Origin: Vibrio tubiashii
GTDB lineage: Bacteria > Pseudomonadota > Gammaproteobacteria > Enterobacterales > Vibrionaceae
DNA length: 64,000 nt
Assembly: GCA_000775715.1 (NCBI GenBank)
Contig: JRWQ01000012.1
Coordinates: 62,001 to 126,000, forward strand
Direction of reading: 5' to 3'
The notes under the pieces are model-generated. The model was not told the DNA's origin and did no database searches. It was given only the letters and a program-made list of their open reading frames with translations. Shown piece after piece: positions 9,501-17,465 of this stretch. Each line of letters starts with the position of its first letter. Position 1 is the stretch's first letter. Both the position numbers and the translations under genes were made by a program.

Positions 9501-9827
9501 CTAACTCTCCGTTGTTATTCTGTTTGTATTGAAAAGCGCGACGGCTTGATCAAGTACCGCATCACCATTCAACATTCCATAGTTCATCATATCTATAAGC
9601 CCACAAGCCTTACCTTGTTCGTGAGCGATGCTACGAAATTCTTCAAATTTAAAACGAACTTGTGGTGCGACTAAGCATACATCGCTCCATTTCAAGCAAT
9701 CTTCAAATTCAGCAATCGAATGAGCAGAGATCTCACACTCGATACCTTTTTCTTGCGCTGCATGTTCCATTTTGCTGACTAACATGCTGGTTGACATACC
9801 AGCCGCGCAGCATAAAAAAATCTTCAT
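9501..9827 (-). CDS. PTS lactose/cellobiose-family IIB component
   Basis: Cytoplasmic phosphotransfer protein, 108 residues. The loop FLCCAAGMSTSMLV holds the phospho-accepting cysteine (Cys7 by alignment to AGMSTS). It carries phosphate from IIA to the incoming sugar on IIC. First gene of the four-gene operon IIB-IIC-IIA-TIM barrel. An AGGAGAGACAGG ribosome binding site precedes the ATG, and two LacI-type operators lie 33-57 bp upstream. Confidence 0.92.
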   Translation of the reverse strand: MKIFLCCAAGMSTSMLVSKMEHAAQEKGIECEISAHSIAEFEDCLKWSDVCLVAPQVRFKFEEFRSIAHEQGKACGLIDMMNYGMLNGDAVLDQAVALFNTNRITTES

Positions 9828-9859
9828 CCTGTCTCTCCTTTAACTTATTCCCGGAAGAT

Positions 9860-9884
9860 GTAACCGGTTTCAGTAACCGGTTAC
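9860..9884. promoter_or_regulatory. Twin LacI-type operators of the PTS operon
   Basis: Two adjacent 12-bp palindromes separated by one base: GTAACCGGTTTC (9860-9871, one arm imperfect) and GTAACCGGTTAC (9873-9884, perfect). The central CG dyad and arm length fit LacI/GalR-family operators. They lie just upstream of the IIB start and next to the LacI-family gene, the expected target layout for a local repressor. Confidence 0.75.
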
Positions 9885-10002
9885 ACTTATACCGCAAGAG
9901 AGATTGAATAAATGCTTTGAATACAAAATATGCAGCACATATCTACTTTTTAGGTATGAATAGCAGGGGGCTCACTGGTTGAGATCACAAATATGAACAA
10001 TG

Positions 10003-10029
10003 CGGTGCTCTACTCGAACAGAGAGCACC
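10003..10029 (-). terminator. Hairpin after the LacI-family gene
   Basis: GGTGCTCT / AGAGCACC inverted repeat 13 nt after the regulator's stop on the minus strand. It has no T-run after the stem, so it may be a weak terminator or an mRNA 3' stabiliser. Confidence 0.4.
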
Positions 10030-10041
10030 AAAACAAGACTA

Positions 10042-11043
10042 TTAATTAGTGGGCTTGGCGGAACATCGAGAAATTAAACTTCCTTGAATAACTTCAGCCG
10101 AAGGGATTGATTGACCCTGAACTAACTGCTGAGCAACTTCCATTGCTCGCTGTGTAATTGCCTGAATTGGCAAGTCAACGGTGGTGAGTGAAGGAATGAC
10201 AAATGCACTGAAAGGGTCATTATCGATACTTACAATCGATATATCGTCAGGAACGTTTATCCCTTGCTCTGAAAATGCCTTAATACAACCAACTGCAATA
10301 TCATCTGATGCCGTAACAAGCGCTTGCGGCAGACTAGAGCCACTCAGAAGCTCTTTCCCCGCCGCATAACCTTCAATAAAACCAAAATTGCAATCAAGGT
10401 GATGGGTAGATAGACGTTTTTTTGAGTGTGTTTTAACTGTCGAATGGAAACCTTCGAGTCGCGATACCGACGTTGGAGTATTAGGTGGTGGACCGACATA
10501 GGTAATCGCTCGGTGCCCTAATGAAACCAGATGTTCAACCGCCATTTTCACCGCATGTTGTTGATCAAAACTGACAGAAAAACCCGCCTCTTCGGGTAAC
10601 CGACGGCCAACATTAACCAGAGGGACATCAATAGACTGATTTAGTGCAATAAGCTGCTGCTCTGATAGCATTCGGCTATATAAAACAACAACATCACACC
10701 TCTTCTCTACCAATGAATGGACCGCCTGGAGTTCACTCTCTGCATGATTATGTCCGTCCGCAATAAGTAACTGCTTGCCCATACTATCCGCACTGATTGA
10801 CGCCTGCTTCAGTAGCAGCCCAAAGTAACTGCCAGTAAAATCAGACAAAACAAGGCCAATACTATTGCCACTTTTCGTCGCTAACGCTTGCGCCACTGAA
10901 CTCGGCTTGTAGTTTAGGTCCTTCATAACGGATTCAATCAAAAGGCGCGTGCTTTCTTTCACTTGCCCTGTACCATTAATTACACGTGATACAGTCGCTT
11001 TAGACACCCCCGCGATTCGGGACACATCTGAAATGGTTGCCAT
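10042..11043 (-). CDS. LacI-family transcriptional regulator of the PTS operon
   Basis: LacI/GalR repressor, 333 residues. N-terminal helix-turn-helix (TISDVSRIAGVSKATVSRV) with the hinge-helix sequence YKPSSVAQAL near 50-60. A periplasmic-binding-protein-like sensor domain follows (SIGLVLSDF, YVGPP, ALVTASDDIAVGCI, SIVSIDNDP). I start at ATG 11043 with GAGGA five bases upstream; a TTG one codon earlier is less likely. It lies upstream of the PTS operon in the same direction, and the CCGG dyads at 9860-9884 are its likely targets. The effector sugar is unknown. Confidence 0.9.
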   Translation of the reverse strand: MATISDVSRIAGVSKATVSRVINGTGQVKESTRLLIESVMKDLNYKPSSVAQALATKSGNSIGLVLSDFTGSYFGLLLKQASISADSMGKQLLIADGHNHAESELQAVHSLVEKRCDVVVLYSRMLSEQQLIALNQSIDVPLVNVGRRLPEEAGFSVSFDQQHAVKMAVEHLVSLGHRAITYVGPPPNTPTSVSRLEGFHSTVKTHSKKRLSTHHLDCNFGFIEGYAAGKELLSGSSLPQALVTASDDIAVGCIKAFSEQGINVPDDISIVSIDNDPFSAFVIPSLTTVDLPIQAITQRAMEVAQQLVQGQSIPSAEVIQGSLISRCSAKPTN

Positions 11044-11420
11044 CAAATCCTCATATAACTACAACATCGATTTGGTTTATAAGCTACAACATACCAGAAC
11101 GGATATTATTTAGAAGTCAATTGATGTCGTTCAACAATATTAGTCACGTTAGCTATGAACTCTCCACAGTTAGACATATGAAGATTCCAAACGACTAACG
11201 CACATAACATCGCATTCGGGCACGCTATTACTTAAGTACAACACGCTATGGCAAGGTTATATTACGTCTCAACACAGTAGCTGCAACTTATTCCCTCTTT
11301 TATCGAGGCTAGAAAAAAGCTCCTTATTCTCATTTTTATCAGCCAATAATGATGTTTTTTTGATCTAAAATAAGAGATGTACATTTTTCTCATAGCAAAA
11401 ATACTGGTAAACATCACGGT

Positions 11421-11443
11421 CTTATTTTACAATGCAAAATAAG
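11421..11443. promoter_or_regulatory. Candidate NagC/Mlc-type operator upstream of nagB
   Basis: Perfect 8-bp arms CTTATTTT and AAAATAAG around a 7-bp centre, 36 bp before the nagB start. AT-rich TTATTT...AAATAA dyads are typical of NagC/Mlc repressors, and nagB is a classic NagC target. A weaker half-site AAAATAAG lies near 11368, which could allow looping. The rest of the 11047-11420 gap holds nothing else I can name. Confidence 0.5.
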
Positions 11444-11478
11444 AAAACACTTCAATAATCTTTAGTAGGAAAAGACAA

Positions 11479-12279
11479 ATGAGACTGATTCCTTTAAACA
11501 ACGCGGCACAAGTAGGTAAGTGGGCAGCGCGCCACATTGCAAACAAGATCAACGCATTCAAACCAACAGCAGATCGTCCATTTGTTTTAGGTTTGCCTAC
11601 TGGTGGTACTCCTCTAACAACTTATAAAGAGTTGATCAGCCTATATAAAGCTGGTGAAGTAAGCTTTAAACATGTTGTGACATTTAATATGGATGAATAC
11701 GTAGGTATCGAACCTGATCATCCAGAATCATACCGCAAATTCATGTACACCAACTTCTTTAATCATGTTGATATTCAAGAAGAAAATATCAACCTACTAG
11801 ACGGCAAAGCTGACGATATCGATGCTCACTGTGCTGCATATGAAGAGAAAATTCGTTCGTACGGTAAAATCAACCTGTTTATGGGTGGTATCGGTATCGA
11901 TGGCCACATCGCATTTAACGAGCCAGGCTCTTCTTTAGCATCGCGTACACGTATTAAAACGCTCACTGAAGAAACACGCATTGCCAACTCTCGCTTCTTT
12001 GACAACGATATCAACCAAGTTCCTAAGTATGCGCTTACTATCGGTGTTGCGACACTTTTAGACGCAGAAGAAGTGATGATTTTGACAATGGGCCATAACA
12101 AGGCACAAGCTCTACAAGTTGCCATTGAGGGTTCTGTGAATCATATGTGGACAGTAACCGCACTTCAGATGCACCCGAAAGCAATTATCGTTGCAGATGA
12201 GCCAGCTCAGCAAGAGCTAAAAGTGAAGACGCTTCGCTACTTCCAAGAGCTTGAAGCAGAAAACATTCAAGACCTATAA
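11479..12279 (+). CDS. nagB: Glucosamine-6-phosphate deaminase
   Basis: Converts glucosamine-6-phosphate to fructose-6-phosphate and ammonia, the entry of amino sugars (including chitin-derived GlcNAc) into glycolysis. 266 residues, the E. coli length. The catalytic set is intact at family positions: Asp72 in NMDEYVG, and Asp141, His143 and Glu148 in [12 protein letters not shown]. The allosteric-site residues SSLASRTR follow. It is a single gene here, not next to nagA or nagC, with its own operator-like dyad and terminator. AGGAAAAG precedes the ATG. Confidence 0.97.
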   Translation: MRLIPLNNAAQVGKWAARHIANKINAFKPTADRPFVLGLPTGGTPLTTYKELISLYKAGEVSFKHVVTFNMDEYVGIEPDHPESYRKFMYTNFFNHVDIQEENINLLDGKADDIDAHCAAYEEKIRSYGKINLFMGGIGIDGHIAFNEPGSSLASRTRIKTLTEETRIANSRFFDNDINQVPKYALTIGVATLLDAEEVMILTMGHNKAQALQVAIEGSVNHMWTVTALQMHPKAIIVADEPAQQELKVKTLRYFQELEAENIQDL

Positions 12280-12303
12280 ATTCGGGTTCATTGATTTATG
12301 TTT

Positions 12304-12332
12304 AAACCACTTCCTTGGAAGTGGTTTTTTTA
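12304..12332 (+). terminator. Terminator after nagB
   Basis: AACCACTTCC / GGAAGTGGTT hairpin with a TT loop followed by six T, 25 nt after the stop. Confidence 0.92.
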
Positions 12333-12475
12333 ATGCACGAATTCATCTAACTGTTTTACATATGGAAACAGATAGTGGCATTATCTGATTCGCACCTCTC
12401 TAACTCCTCAATAGATATTCGCTGAGAAGGTGATAATATGTGCCGAATTCACACATCAGAAATATGGATATAACA

Positions 12476-12751
12476 ATGCAGTTTAACGACATTGTCGATG
12501 TTATTGAGTTAACTGACAGCGATCACTTAGCGGAAGCCATCGACATTTTTAACTCTCAAGGCATCGTGCACACCAACAACTTACCTTTTCTCAATATTGT
12601 CTACGAAAACGCTGCACATGTACTACTCAAAAAACTCAATCAGATTGGCTTTAATGGCGATGTTCAATTAGCGAAAGGCAAAGACGGTGATTACGCCATC
12701 TTTGACGCAGATAAGCTAAGTGAAACAGAAGCGATTTCGAAGCTGAAATAA
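12476..12751 (+). CDS. Small protein of unknown function
   Basis: 91 residues from the chosen ATG (MQFNDIVDVIELTDSDHL...). I do not recognise a domain. It is acidic, soluble and predicted alpha/beta, with no signal peptide, membrane segment or cysteine. The frame stays open back to a GTG at 12440, which has a better ribosome binding site (GAGAAGG) but would add a His/Asn-rich leader; an ATG at 12464 is also possible. The start is therefore uncertain. It sits between nagB and another unknown gene on the same strand with a short 35-bp gap, so the two may be co-transcribed. Confidence 0.6.
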   Translation: MQFNDIVDVIELTDSDHLAEAIDIFNSQGIVHTNNLPFLNIVYENAAHVLLKKLNQIGFNGDVQLAKGKDGDYAIFDADKLSETEAISKLK

Positions 12752-12786
12752 CCCACGACAACTCTACGTTCGAATAAACTAGTAAG

Positions 12787-13236
12787 ATGAAACAAATGAC
12801 CTCATTGAACACTACTCTAGCATCTGAAGATACGGAGTTTTTTCAACTCCTTGGAACAACATTAATCGCTATTCAGAAAGTAGAATTCTCACTGTATACC
12901 GCGATTCAATCACTCAGTAAAAATTGCCAACAGAAAGATATTCAAGCAATTACGCGTGTTCCTTCCAATGCCTTTCTTAAAGGCACAACTACAGAATTGA
13001 AACCGGCACTTAACCTTCTACAGCAACAGTTCTCTGACGAACTGCCACTCTCGCTTAAAGAGCTAGAAGAGCTTATATACAAAAGAAACCTAGTTACCAA
13101 TGATTTTTGGCAAGTAACAGGGAGTGATCAACTTGGTGTAGAAAAGATTGCTCAACCAATTATTTTTTTACAGACATTAATTGGTCAATGTGAATCATGG
13201 ACTGCTGAGCTAGAAACTGTGTCTGCAATTGGCTAG
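12787..13236 (+). CDS. Unknown helical protein
   Basis: 149 residues, predicted all-helical and soluble. No family is recognised with confidence. The C-terminal half has LEELIYKRNLVTNDFWQV, which recalls the RN-x-LVH-x-F stretch of HEPN-like helical proteins, but the usual histidine is replaced by an asparagine, so nuclease activity should not be assumed. It converges on mtlR with a gap of 7 bp. It may share a transcript with the 91-residue gene before it. Confidence 0.65.
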   Translation: MKQMTSLNTTLASEDTEFFQLLGTTLIAIQKVEFSLYTAIQSLSKNCQQKDIQAITRVPSNAFLKGTTTELKPALNLLQQQFSDELPLSLKELEELIYKRNLVTNDFWQVTGSDQLGVEKIAQPIIFLQTLIGQCESWTAELETVSAIG

Positions 13237-13243
13237 CTTTCCA

Positions 13244-13780
13244 CTATGACGTCAGTGCGTTGTCTCGAGATAACTTTTGATGGATATCGTTAATTGCTAG
13301 CACAATAGTGGAACGGACTTTCTGGAAATGACGCTCTAAAAACATCGGTTTCATATCTTCGGGCATACTTTCAACAATGTCTGAAGAGAACTCAATCAGC
13401 ATTGTTTCTCTTACTGCATTTATTCTATTTAACTCGAATATAATGTCTTTATCCCAAAAGTTTACTTTCCCTTCCTGGACTTTAACCCACTCTTTAAGAG
13501 TGACGAAAATTTCGATATCGTCATACACCTCTTTGCTAATCACTCCTAATCCTAGCAGTAATTTAATTCTCACCAGTATTTCCCCTAATGGGCCGTCACT
13601 AGTGAGAAGAGGATCGACAACAAACTTAACCGCATAGTCATCCTTATGAAAAATACTGTTAAGCAGTGCATCAAGCATGTCTTCCAAAACATCATACGCA
13701 CACAACAAACACTCAGCAGCATTCGCGGATTGAGCTAGCTCTTCTAACAATTCAGATTCTTGGTTCGTATGTATAGGCAT
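13244..13780 (-). CDS. mtlR: Mannitol operon repressor MtlR
   Basis: MtlR-family protein of 178 residues (MPIHTNQESELLEELAQS...), all-helical with no DNA-binding helix-turn-helix, as known for the family. It lowers expression of the mannitol genes and lies last in mtlA-mtlD-mtlR. The open frame extends upstream to an ATG at 13816, but that codon is part of the mtlD terminator stem, so I choose the next ATG at 13780, which starts just after the terminator T-run. The spacing implies read-through of, or a promoter within, the mtlD terminator. Confidence 0.88.
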   Translation of the reverse strand: MPIHTNQESELLEELAQSANAAECLLCAYDVLEDMLDALLNSIFHKDDYAVKFVVDPLLTSDGPLGEILVRIKLLLGLGVISKEVYDDIEIFVTLKEWVKVQEGKVNFWDKDIIFELNRINAVRETMLIEFSSDIVESMPEDMKPMFLERHFQKVRSTIVLAINDIHQKLSRDNALTS

Positions 13781-13789
13781 GGCTTTTCT

Positions 13790-13815
13790 AAAAGAAAAAT
13801 GCCGCTTAAGCGGCA
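13790..13815 (-). terminator. Terminator after mtlD, abutting mtlR
   Basis: Perfect self-complementary stem TGCCGCTT / AAGCGGCA with essentially no unpaired loop in linear form, followed on the minus strand by TTTTTCTTTT. It lies between the mtlD stop (13829) and the mtlR start (13780). Confidence 0.88.
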
Positions 13816-13828
13816 TTTTGATAAATAT

Positions 13829-14977
13829 TCATTTCAACGATAGGTACGCTTGTTCCGCTAGTTTAACAACTTCTGAGTCAACATTCAGCTCCGAATAATG
13901 CGCCAATGTCTCAGCAAAACCTTTTTCTGCGAACATTGTCTGAAGTTCAACCGCCTGTGGGTCATCCTCATTTTTATAATGGAATGCGGCCGCGATACCG
14001 TTAATCAAGTGTTGATTTGGCAACCCATACTCTAACGTACCATTGAGTGGTTTGATCAAACGGTCTTGCGGACTAAGTTTACGAATCGGCTGACGACCAA
14101 CACGATCCACTTCATCACGTAGATAAGGGTTAGCAAATCGGCTTAAGATCTTTTGAATATATGCAGCATGAGCTTGAGGATCAAAACCATAGCGCTTGAT
14201 TAATACTGCTCCACTTTCTTCCATTGCCGCTGTCACTTCAGCTCGAATCGCGTCATCTTCAATCGCATCTTTTATTGTCTCATGACCTGCCAAAACCCCC
14301 TGATATGCAGTAATTAAGTGCCCCGTATTTAACGTAAATAGCTTACGCTCGACGAACGCCATCAAATTATCCGTGCACTCCATTCCTGGGATATGTGGAA
14401 TCTCACCTTTAAACTGCGTCTGATCGACAATCCACTCGCTAAACGTTTCTACTGTTACCGCCAATGGATCTGTTTCCCCTTCCTCTGCCGGTGGCACAAT
14501 GCGATCTACTGCTGAATCAACAAACCCGACATGCTGTTCCGCAAAGTCTTGCAACTCTTCAGATAAATGCTCAAATACTGCTGCTTTTAACTGGCTAGTA
14601 CCACGCACCATATTCTCAGCTGCAATAATATTTAATGGTGCTTTGTTATTCTGACCTGCACGCTTCTCAATTCCTAAAGCGATGGATCTAGAAATAATCT
14701 TCAACACCGTAGGACCGACGGCAGTTGTTACTAAGTCAGATACTGCAATGCAATCAACCACGGCATCAGTAGCCGAGTTTACTGCAGTTACATTCTTAAC
14801 CGTTTCAATCACACACTCTTCACCCACAATTTTTACTGGGTACTCATTACGTTCAATCAGTGCGTTGACTACTGTTTCGTTTACGTCAGCAAATGTTACT
14901 TCAATACCTGCGTCTGACAGCAACTTACCAATAAAGCCACGACCGATATTACCTGCACCAAAATGTAACGCTTTCAT
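13829..14977 (-). CDS. mtlD: Mannitol-1-phosphate 5-dehydrogenase
   Basis: Oxidises mannitol-1-phosphate, delivered by MtlA, to fructose-6-phosphate with NAD. 382 residues, the E. coli length. N-terminal Rossmann motif [17 protein letters not shown]. The catalytic region contains K-x5-N-x2-H (KLFTLNTGH, around residues 213-221). An open frame extends 39 codons upstream to 15094, but the extension runs into the mtlA terminator and has no family similarity, so ATG 14977 is the start. A hairpin separates it from mtlA, and another separates it from mtlR. Confidence 0.97.
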   Translation of the reverse strand: MKALHFGAGNIGRGFIGKLLSDAGIEVTFADVNETVVNALIERNEYPVKIVGEECVIETVKNVTAVNSATDAVVDCIAVSDLVTTAVGPTVLKIISRSIALGIEKRAGQNNKAPLNIIAAENMVRGTSQLKAAVFEHLSEELQDFAEQHVGFVDSAVDRIVPPAEEGETDPLAVTVETFSEWIVDQTQFKGEIPHIPGMECTDNLMAFVERKLFTLNTGHLITAYQGVLAGHETIKDAIEDDAIRAEVTAAMEESGAVLIKRYGFDPQAHAAYIQKILSRFANPYLRDEVDRVGRQPIRKLSPQDRLIKPLNGTLEYGLPNQHLINGIAAAFHYKNEDDPQAVELQTMFAEKGFAETLAHYSELNVDSEVVKLAEQAYLSLK

Positions 14978-15058
14978 AATACTTAACCTTTCAAATATGT
15001 TGAATCTATATAGCTGACGGCTCAACTTCTCACTTCTAAGCCGTTGGCTATCTAGACT

Positions 15059-15089
15059 AAAAATGAGGCCAGCGGGGGGACTGGCCTCG
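15059..15089 (-). terminator. Terminator between mtlA and mtlD
   Basis: On the minus strand GAGGCCAG / CTGGCCTC with a C-rich 8-nt loop, followed by ATTTTTAG, 30 nt after the mtlA stop. It could attenuate mtlD expression relative to mtlA. Confidence 0.85.
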
Positions 15090-15118
15090 TTCACTCAGGA
15101 GCTAGACTTGAAGCCGTT

Positions 15119-17005
15119 TTACCTATTCAAGATGGCAAGAACATCATCTGGGTTAGATGTATTCTGCAAGCGTTCTACTGCTTCTTCGTCATCAAGTGAA
15201 TTCGTAATAGCCATGAGTACCATGTTGTGTTCATCACCTTGGGCAGCGATACCAATCACCATTTTTGCAACATCATCTTCATCATCACCCCACTGAATAC
15301 CTTCAGGGTATTGACAGAAAACGATGCCGGTTTTTTGTACGTATTGTTTCGCTTCAATAGTGCCGTGAGGAACTGCAATAGACTCACCTAAGTACGTCGA
15401 CACCAACTCTTCACGAGCAAACATGCCATCGATATATTCAGGAGAAACATTGCCTAACTTAACCAGTTGCTCACCTGCAAACTTAATCGCCTCTTCCTTG
15501 GAGTTGGCTTTCAATCCGAGGAACACACTGTCACTAGTTAACGTCAGTGTTGAGTCCTTTTCCTCGGTTTGCGCTGCAGGTGCTTCAGGCTTTTTTGCCT
15601 CGCTACCCCTTGCTTGAAGTAGTTGCTCGACTAAGTTGTCGTAAACACCACCATCTAAGAAGTTACTTAGCGAAATATGCATCGCGCCTTGCGCATGGGT
15701 ACGGGCACGGTCAGTTAGATCCTTGTGGGTAACAACGATTTGAGAGTCACTAGGGAGGTTGTTAATCGCAAGGTTAGAAACATCGATCTCTAGACCAGCT
15801 GCTTGAACTTTCTTACGCAATAAGCCTGCACCCATAGCACTTGATCCCATACCTGCATCACATGCCACATAGATTGCGCTCACGTTGGCTAGGTTAACTT
15901 GCGCTACTGCTTGACCTTTTGATGCTGCTTTCATGTCATGCATTGCTGCAGAGGCTTTCTCTAAAGACTCTTCATCGTCGTCAGTCGCTTTCGATGTTTT
16001 TAATAGAACCGAAGCAACAAGGAAGGAAACCGCTGCGGAAGCAATAACAGATAACACCACGCCTATGTATGAACCTTTCGGTGTCATAAGAAGTACAGCA
16101 AAGATTGAACCAGGAGATGCAGGAGAGATTAGACCTGAGCTAAACATTACGTTTGTGAAGACACCCGTCATACCGCCTGCAATAACTGCAAGGATTAGAC
16201 GTGGATTCATTAGCACATATGGGAAGTAAATTTCGTGGATACCACCCAGGAAGTGGATGATAGAAGCACCCGCCGCAGACTGCTTAGCGTTGCCTTTACC
16301 AAATGCCATGTAAGCTAGTAGTAGACCTAGACCTGGACCAGGGTTCGCTTCGATTAGGAAGAAGATTGAACGGCCAAGCTCTTCAGACTGTTGAATACCT
16401 AGTGGCGAGAAGATACCGTGGTTAATCGCATTGTTTAGGAACAGGATTTTTGCCGGCTCTACAAAAATAGAAGCCAATGGCAATGCGCCCGTTTCAACCA
16501 TCACGTTAACGCCTGCTGCTAATGCGCTTGAAAGTATTTTCACTGCAGGACCGATGATGAAGAACGCCAAGATCGCTAGGATCATACCGATGATGCCAGC
16601 AGAGAAGTTGTTCACTAGCATCTCAAAGCCGCTCTTCACCTTACCGTGAACAGCCTCATCGAATTTCTTGATTGCATAACCACCTAGTGGACCAACAATC
16701 ATTGCCCCCATGAACATTGGGATATCAGTACCGACAATCACACCCATGGTTGTGATGGCACCAACAACCGCGCCGCGGTCTCCACCCACCATTTTACCAC
16801 CGGTATAACCAATCAGTAGTGGCAGCAAGAATTTAATCATTGGTCCAACAAGCGATGCCAAAGTCTCGTTTGGCAACCAACCGGTTGGAATAAATAGTGC
16901 GGTAATGAAACCCCAGGCAATAAATGCACCGATGTTAGGCATTACCATGTTGGATAGAAAACGACCAAAGTTTTGCACTTTGATCTTAGCTTCTGGTGAT
17001 AACAT
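15119..17005 (-). CDS. mtlA: PTS mannitol transporter EIICBA
   Basis: Mannitol permease that takes up and phosphorylates mannitol to mannitol-1-phosphate. 628 residues with domains in order: membrane IIC (about 1-340), IIB with phospho-cysteine Cys382 in YVACDAGMGSSAMG, a charged Ala/Glu/Pro linker (about 465-490), and IIA with phospho-histidine His547 in IAVPHGTIE. All three domains are intact. The upstream region carries several CRP-like sites, as expected for catabolite-controlled mannitol use. First gene of mtlA-mtlD-mtlR. Confidence 0.98.
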   Translation of the reverse strand: MLSPEAKIKVQNFGRFLSNMVMPNIGAFIAWGFITALFIPTGWLPNETLASLVGPMIKFLLPLLIGYTGGKMVGGDRGAVVGAITTMGVIVGTDIPMFMGAMIVGPLGGYAIKKFDEAVHGKVKSGFEMLVNNFSAGIIGMILAILAFFIIGPAVKILSSALAAGVNVMVETGALPLASIFVEPAKILFLNNAINHGIFSPLGIQQSEELGRSIFFLIEANPGPGLGLLLAYMAFGKGNAKQSAAGASIIHFLGGIHEIYFPYVLMNPRLILAVIAGGMTGVFTNVMFSSGLISPASPGSIFAVLLMTPKGSYIGVVLSVIASAAVSFLVASVLLKTSKATDDDEESLEKASAAMHDMKAASKGQAVAQVNLANVSAIYVACDAGMGSSAMGAGLLRKKVQAAGLEIDVSNLAINNLPSDSQIVVTHKDLTDRARTHAQGAMHISLSNFLDGGVYDNLVEQLLQARGSEAKKPEAPAAQTEEKDSTLTLTSDSVFLGLKANSKEEAIKFAGEQLVKLGNVSPEYIDGMFAREELVSTYLGESIAVPHGTIEAKQYVQKTGIVFCQYPEGIQWGDDEDDVAKMVIGIAAQGDEHNMVLMAITNSLDDEEAVERLQNTSNPDDVLAILNR

Positions 17006-17111
17006 AGGGAGACCTCAGTTTTATTGGATGGCCAATCTGGCCCAAAATGTTTATTTAAAAGTCGATTAAAATGTATCACACAAAATCAAAAACGCACCCC
17101 AACCCCCAATT

Positions 17112-17129
17112 TAGTGACAAGAGTCACAC
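17112..17129. promoter_or_regulatory. CRP-like site 1 upstream of mtlA
   Basis: Perfect GTGA-N6-TCAC dyad (17114-17127), about 110 bp upstream of the mtlA start. It fits the cAMP-CRP core spacing. Confidence 0.6.
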
Positions 17130-17155
17130 ACAAAGAATTAACATCACACTTTTTG

Positions 17156-17171
17156 AATGACCAAGATCACA
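17156..17171. promoter_or_regulatory. CRP-like site 2 (weak) upstream of mtlA
   Basis: AATGA-N6-TCACA: the right half is perfect, the left half matches three of five bases. Listed because it lies between two better copies. Confidence 0.35.
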
Positions 17172-17271
17172 AAACAAAACCGTTTATAAATTACATATGA
17201 CTTTAAATGAGAATGAATATCACTCAATGTAGATTTACATCACATAAAAACAATGGATAATAAAAAATAAA

Positions 17272-17289
17272 TAGTGACTTAAGTCACAT
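17272..17289. promoter_or_regulatory. CRP-like site 3 in the mtlA / HAD intergenic region
   Basis: Perfect GTGA-N6-TCAC dyad (17274-17287) with TCACA on the right. It could serve mtlA or the divergent HAD gene at 17466. The rest of the 451-bp region is AT-rich. In V. cholerae an antisense RNA (MtlS) covers the mtlA 5' leader, but its ends cannot be placed here. Confidence 0.55.
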
Positions 17290-17465
17290 TTATAAAACAT
17301 AAACGAACAAAGCTCACCAAAACAGTTCATAAAGCGATCGATATTGGGTCAAAAATCCACCTTAAATGAGTTGGCAAATAGGTTGTGTAATTTAATTACA
17401 AGATTATTCAGCCTATTTTGGCGTTAAACTAGAGGCGCTGAAACACAACGAGAAAAGTGAGTGAT

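Noticed and set aside
12787-13236. HEPN-type toxin hypothesis for the 149-residue protein
   Set aside because: Only a loose RN-x-LV-x-x-x-F resemblance, without the catalytic histidine, and no antitoxin partner is convincingly identified.
13781-13816. N-terminal extension of mtlR starting at 13816
   Set aside because: The ATG lies inside the mtlD terminator stem, so the next ATG is more plausible.
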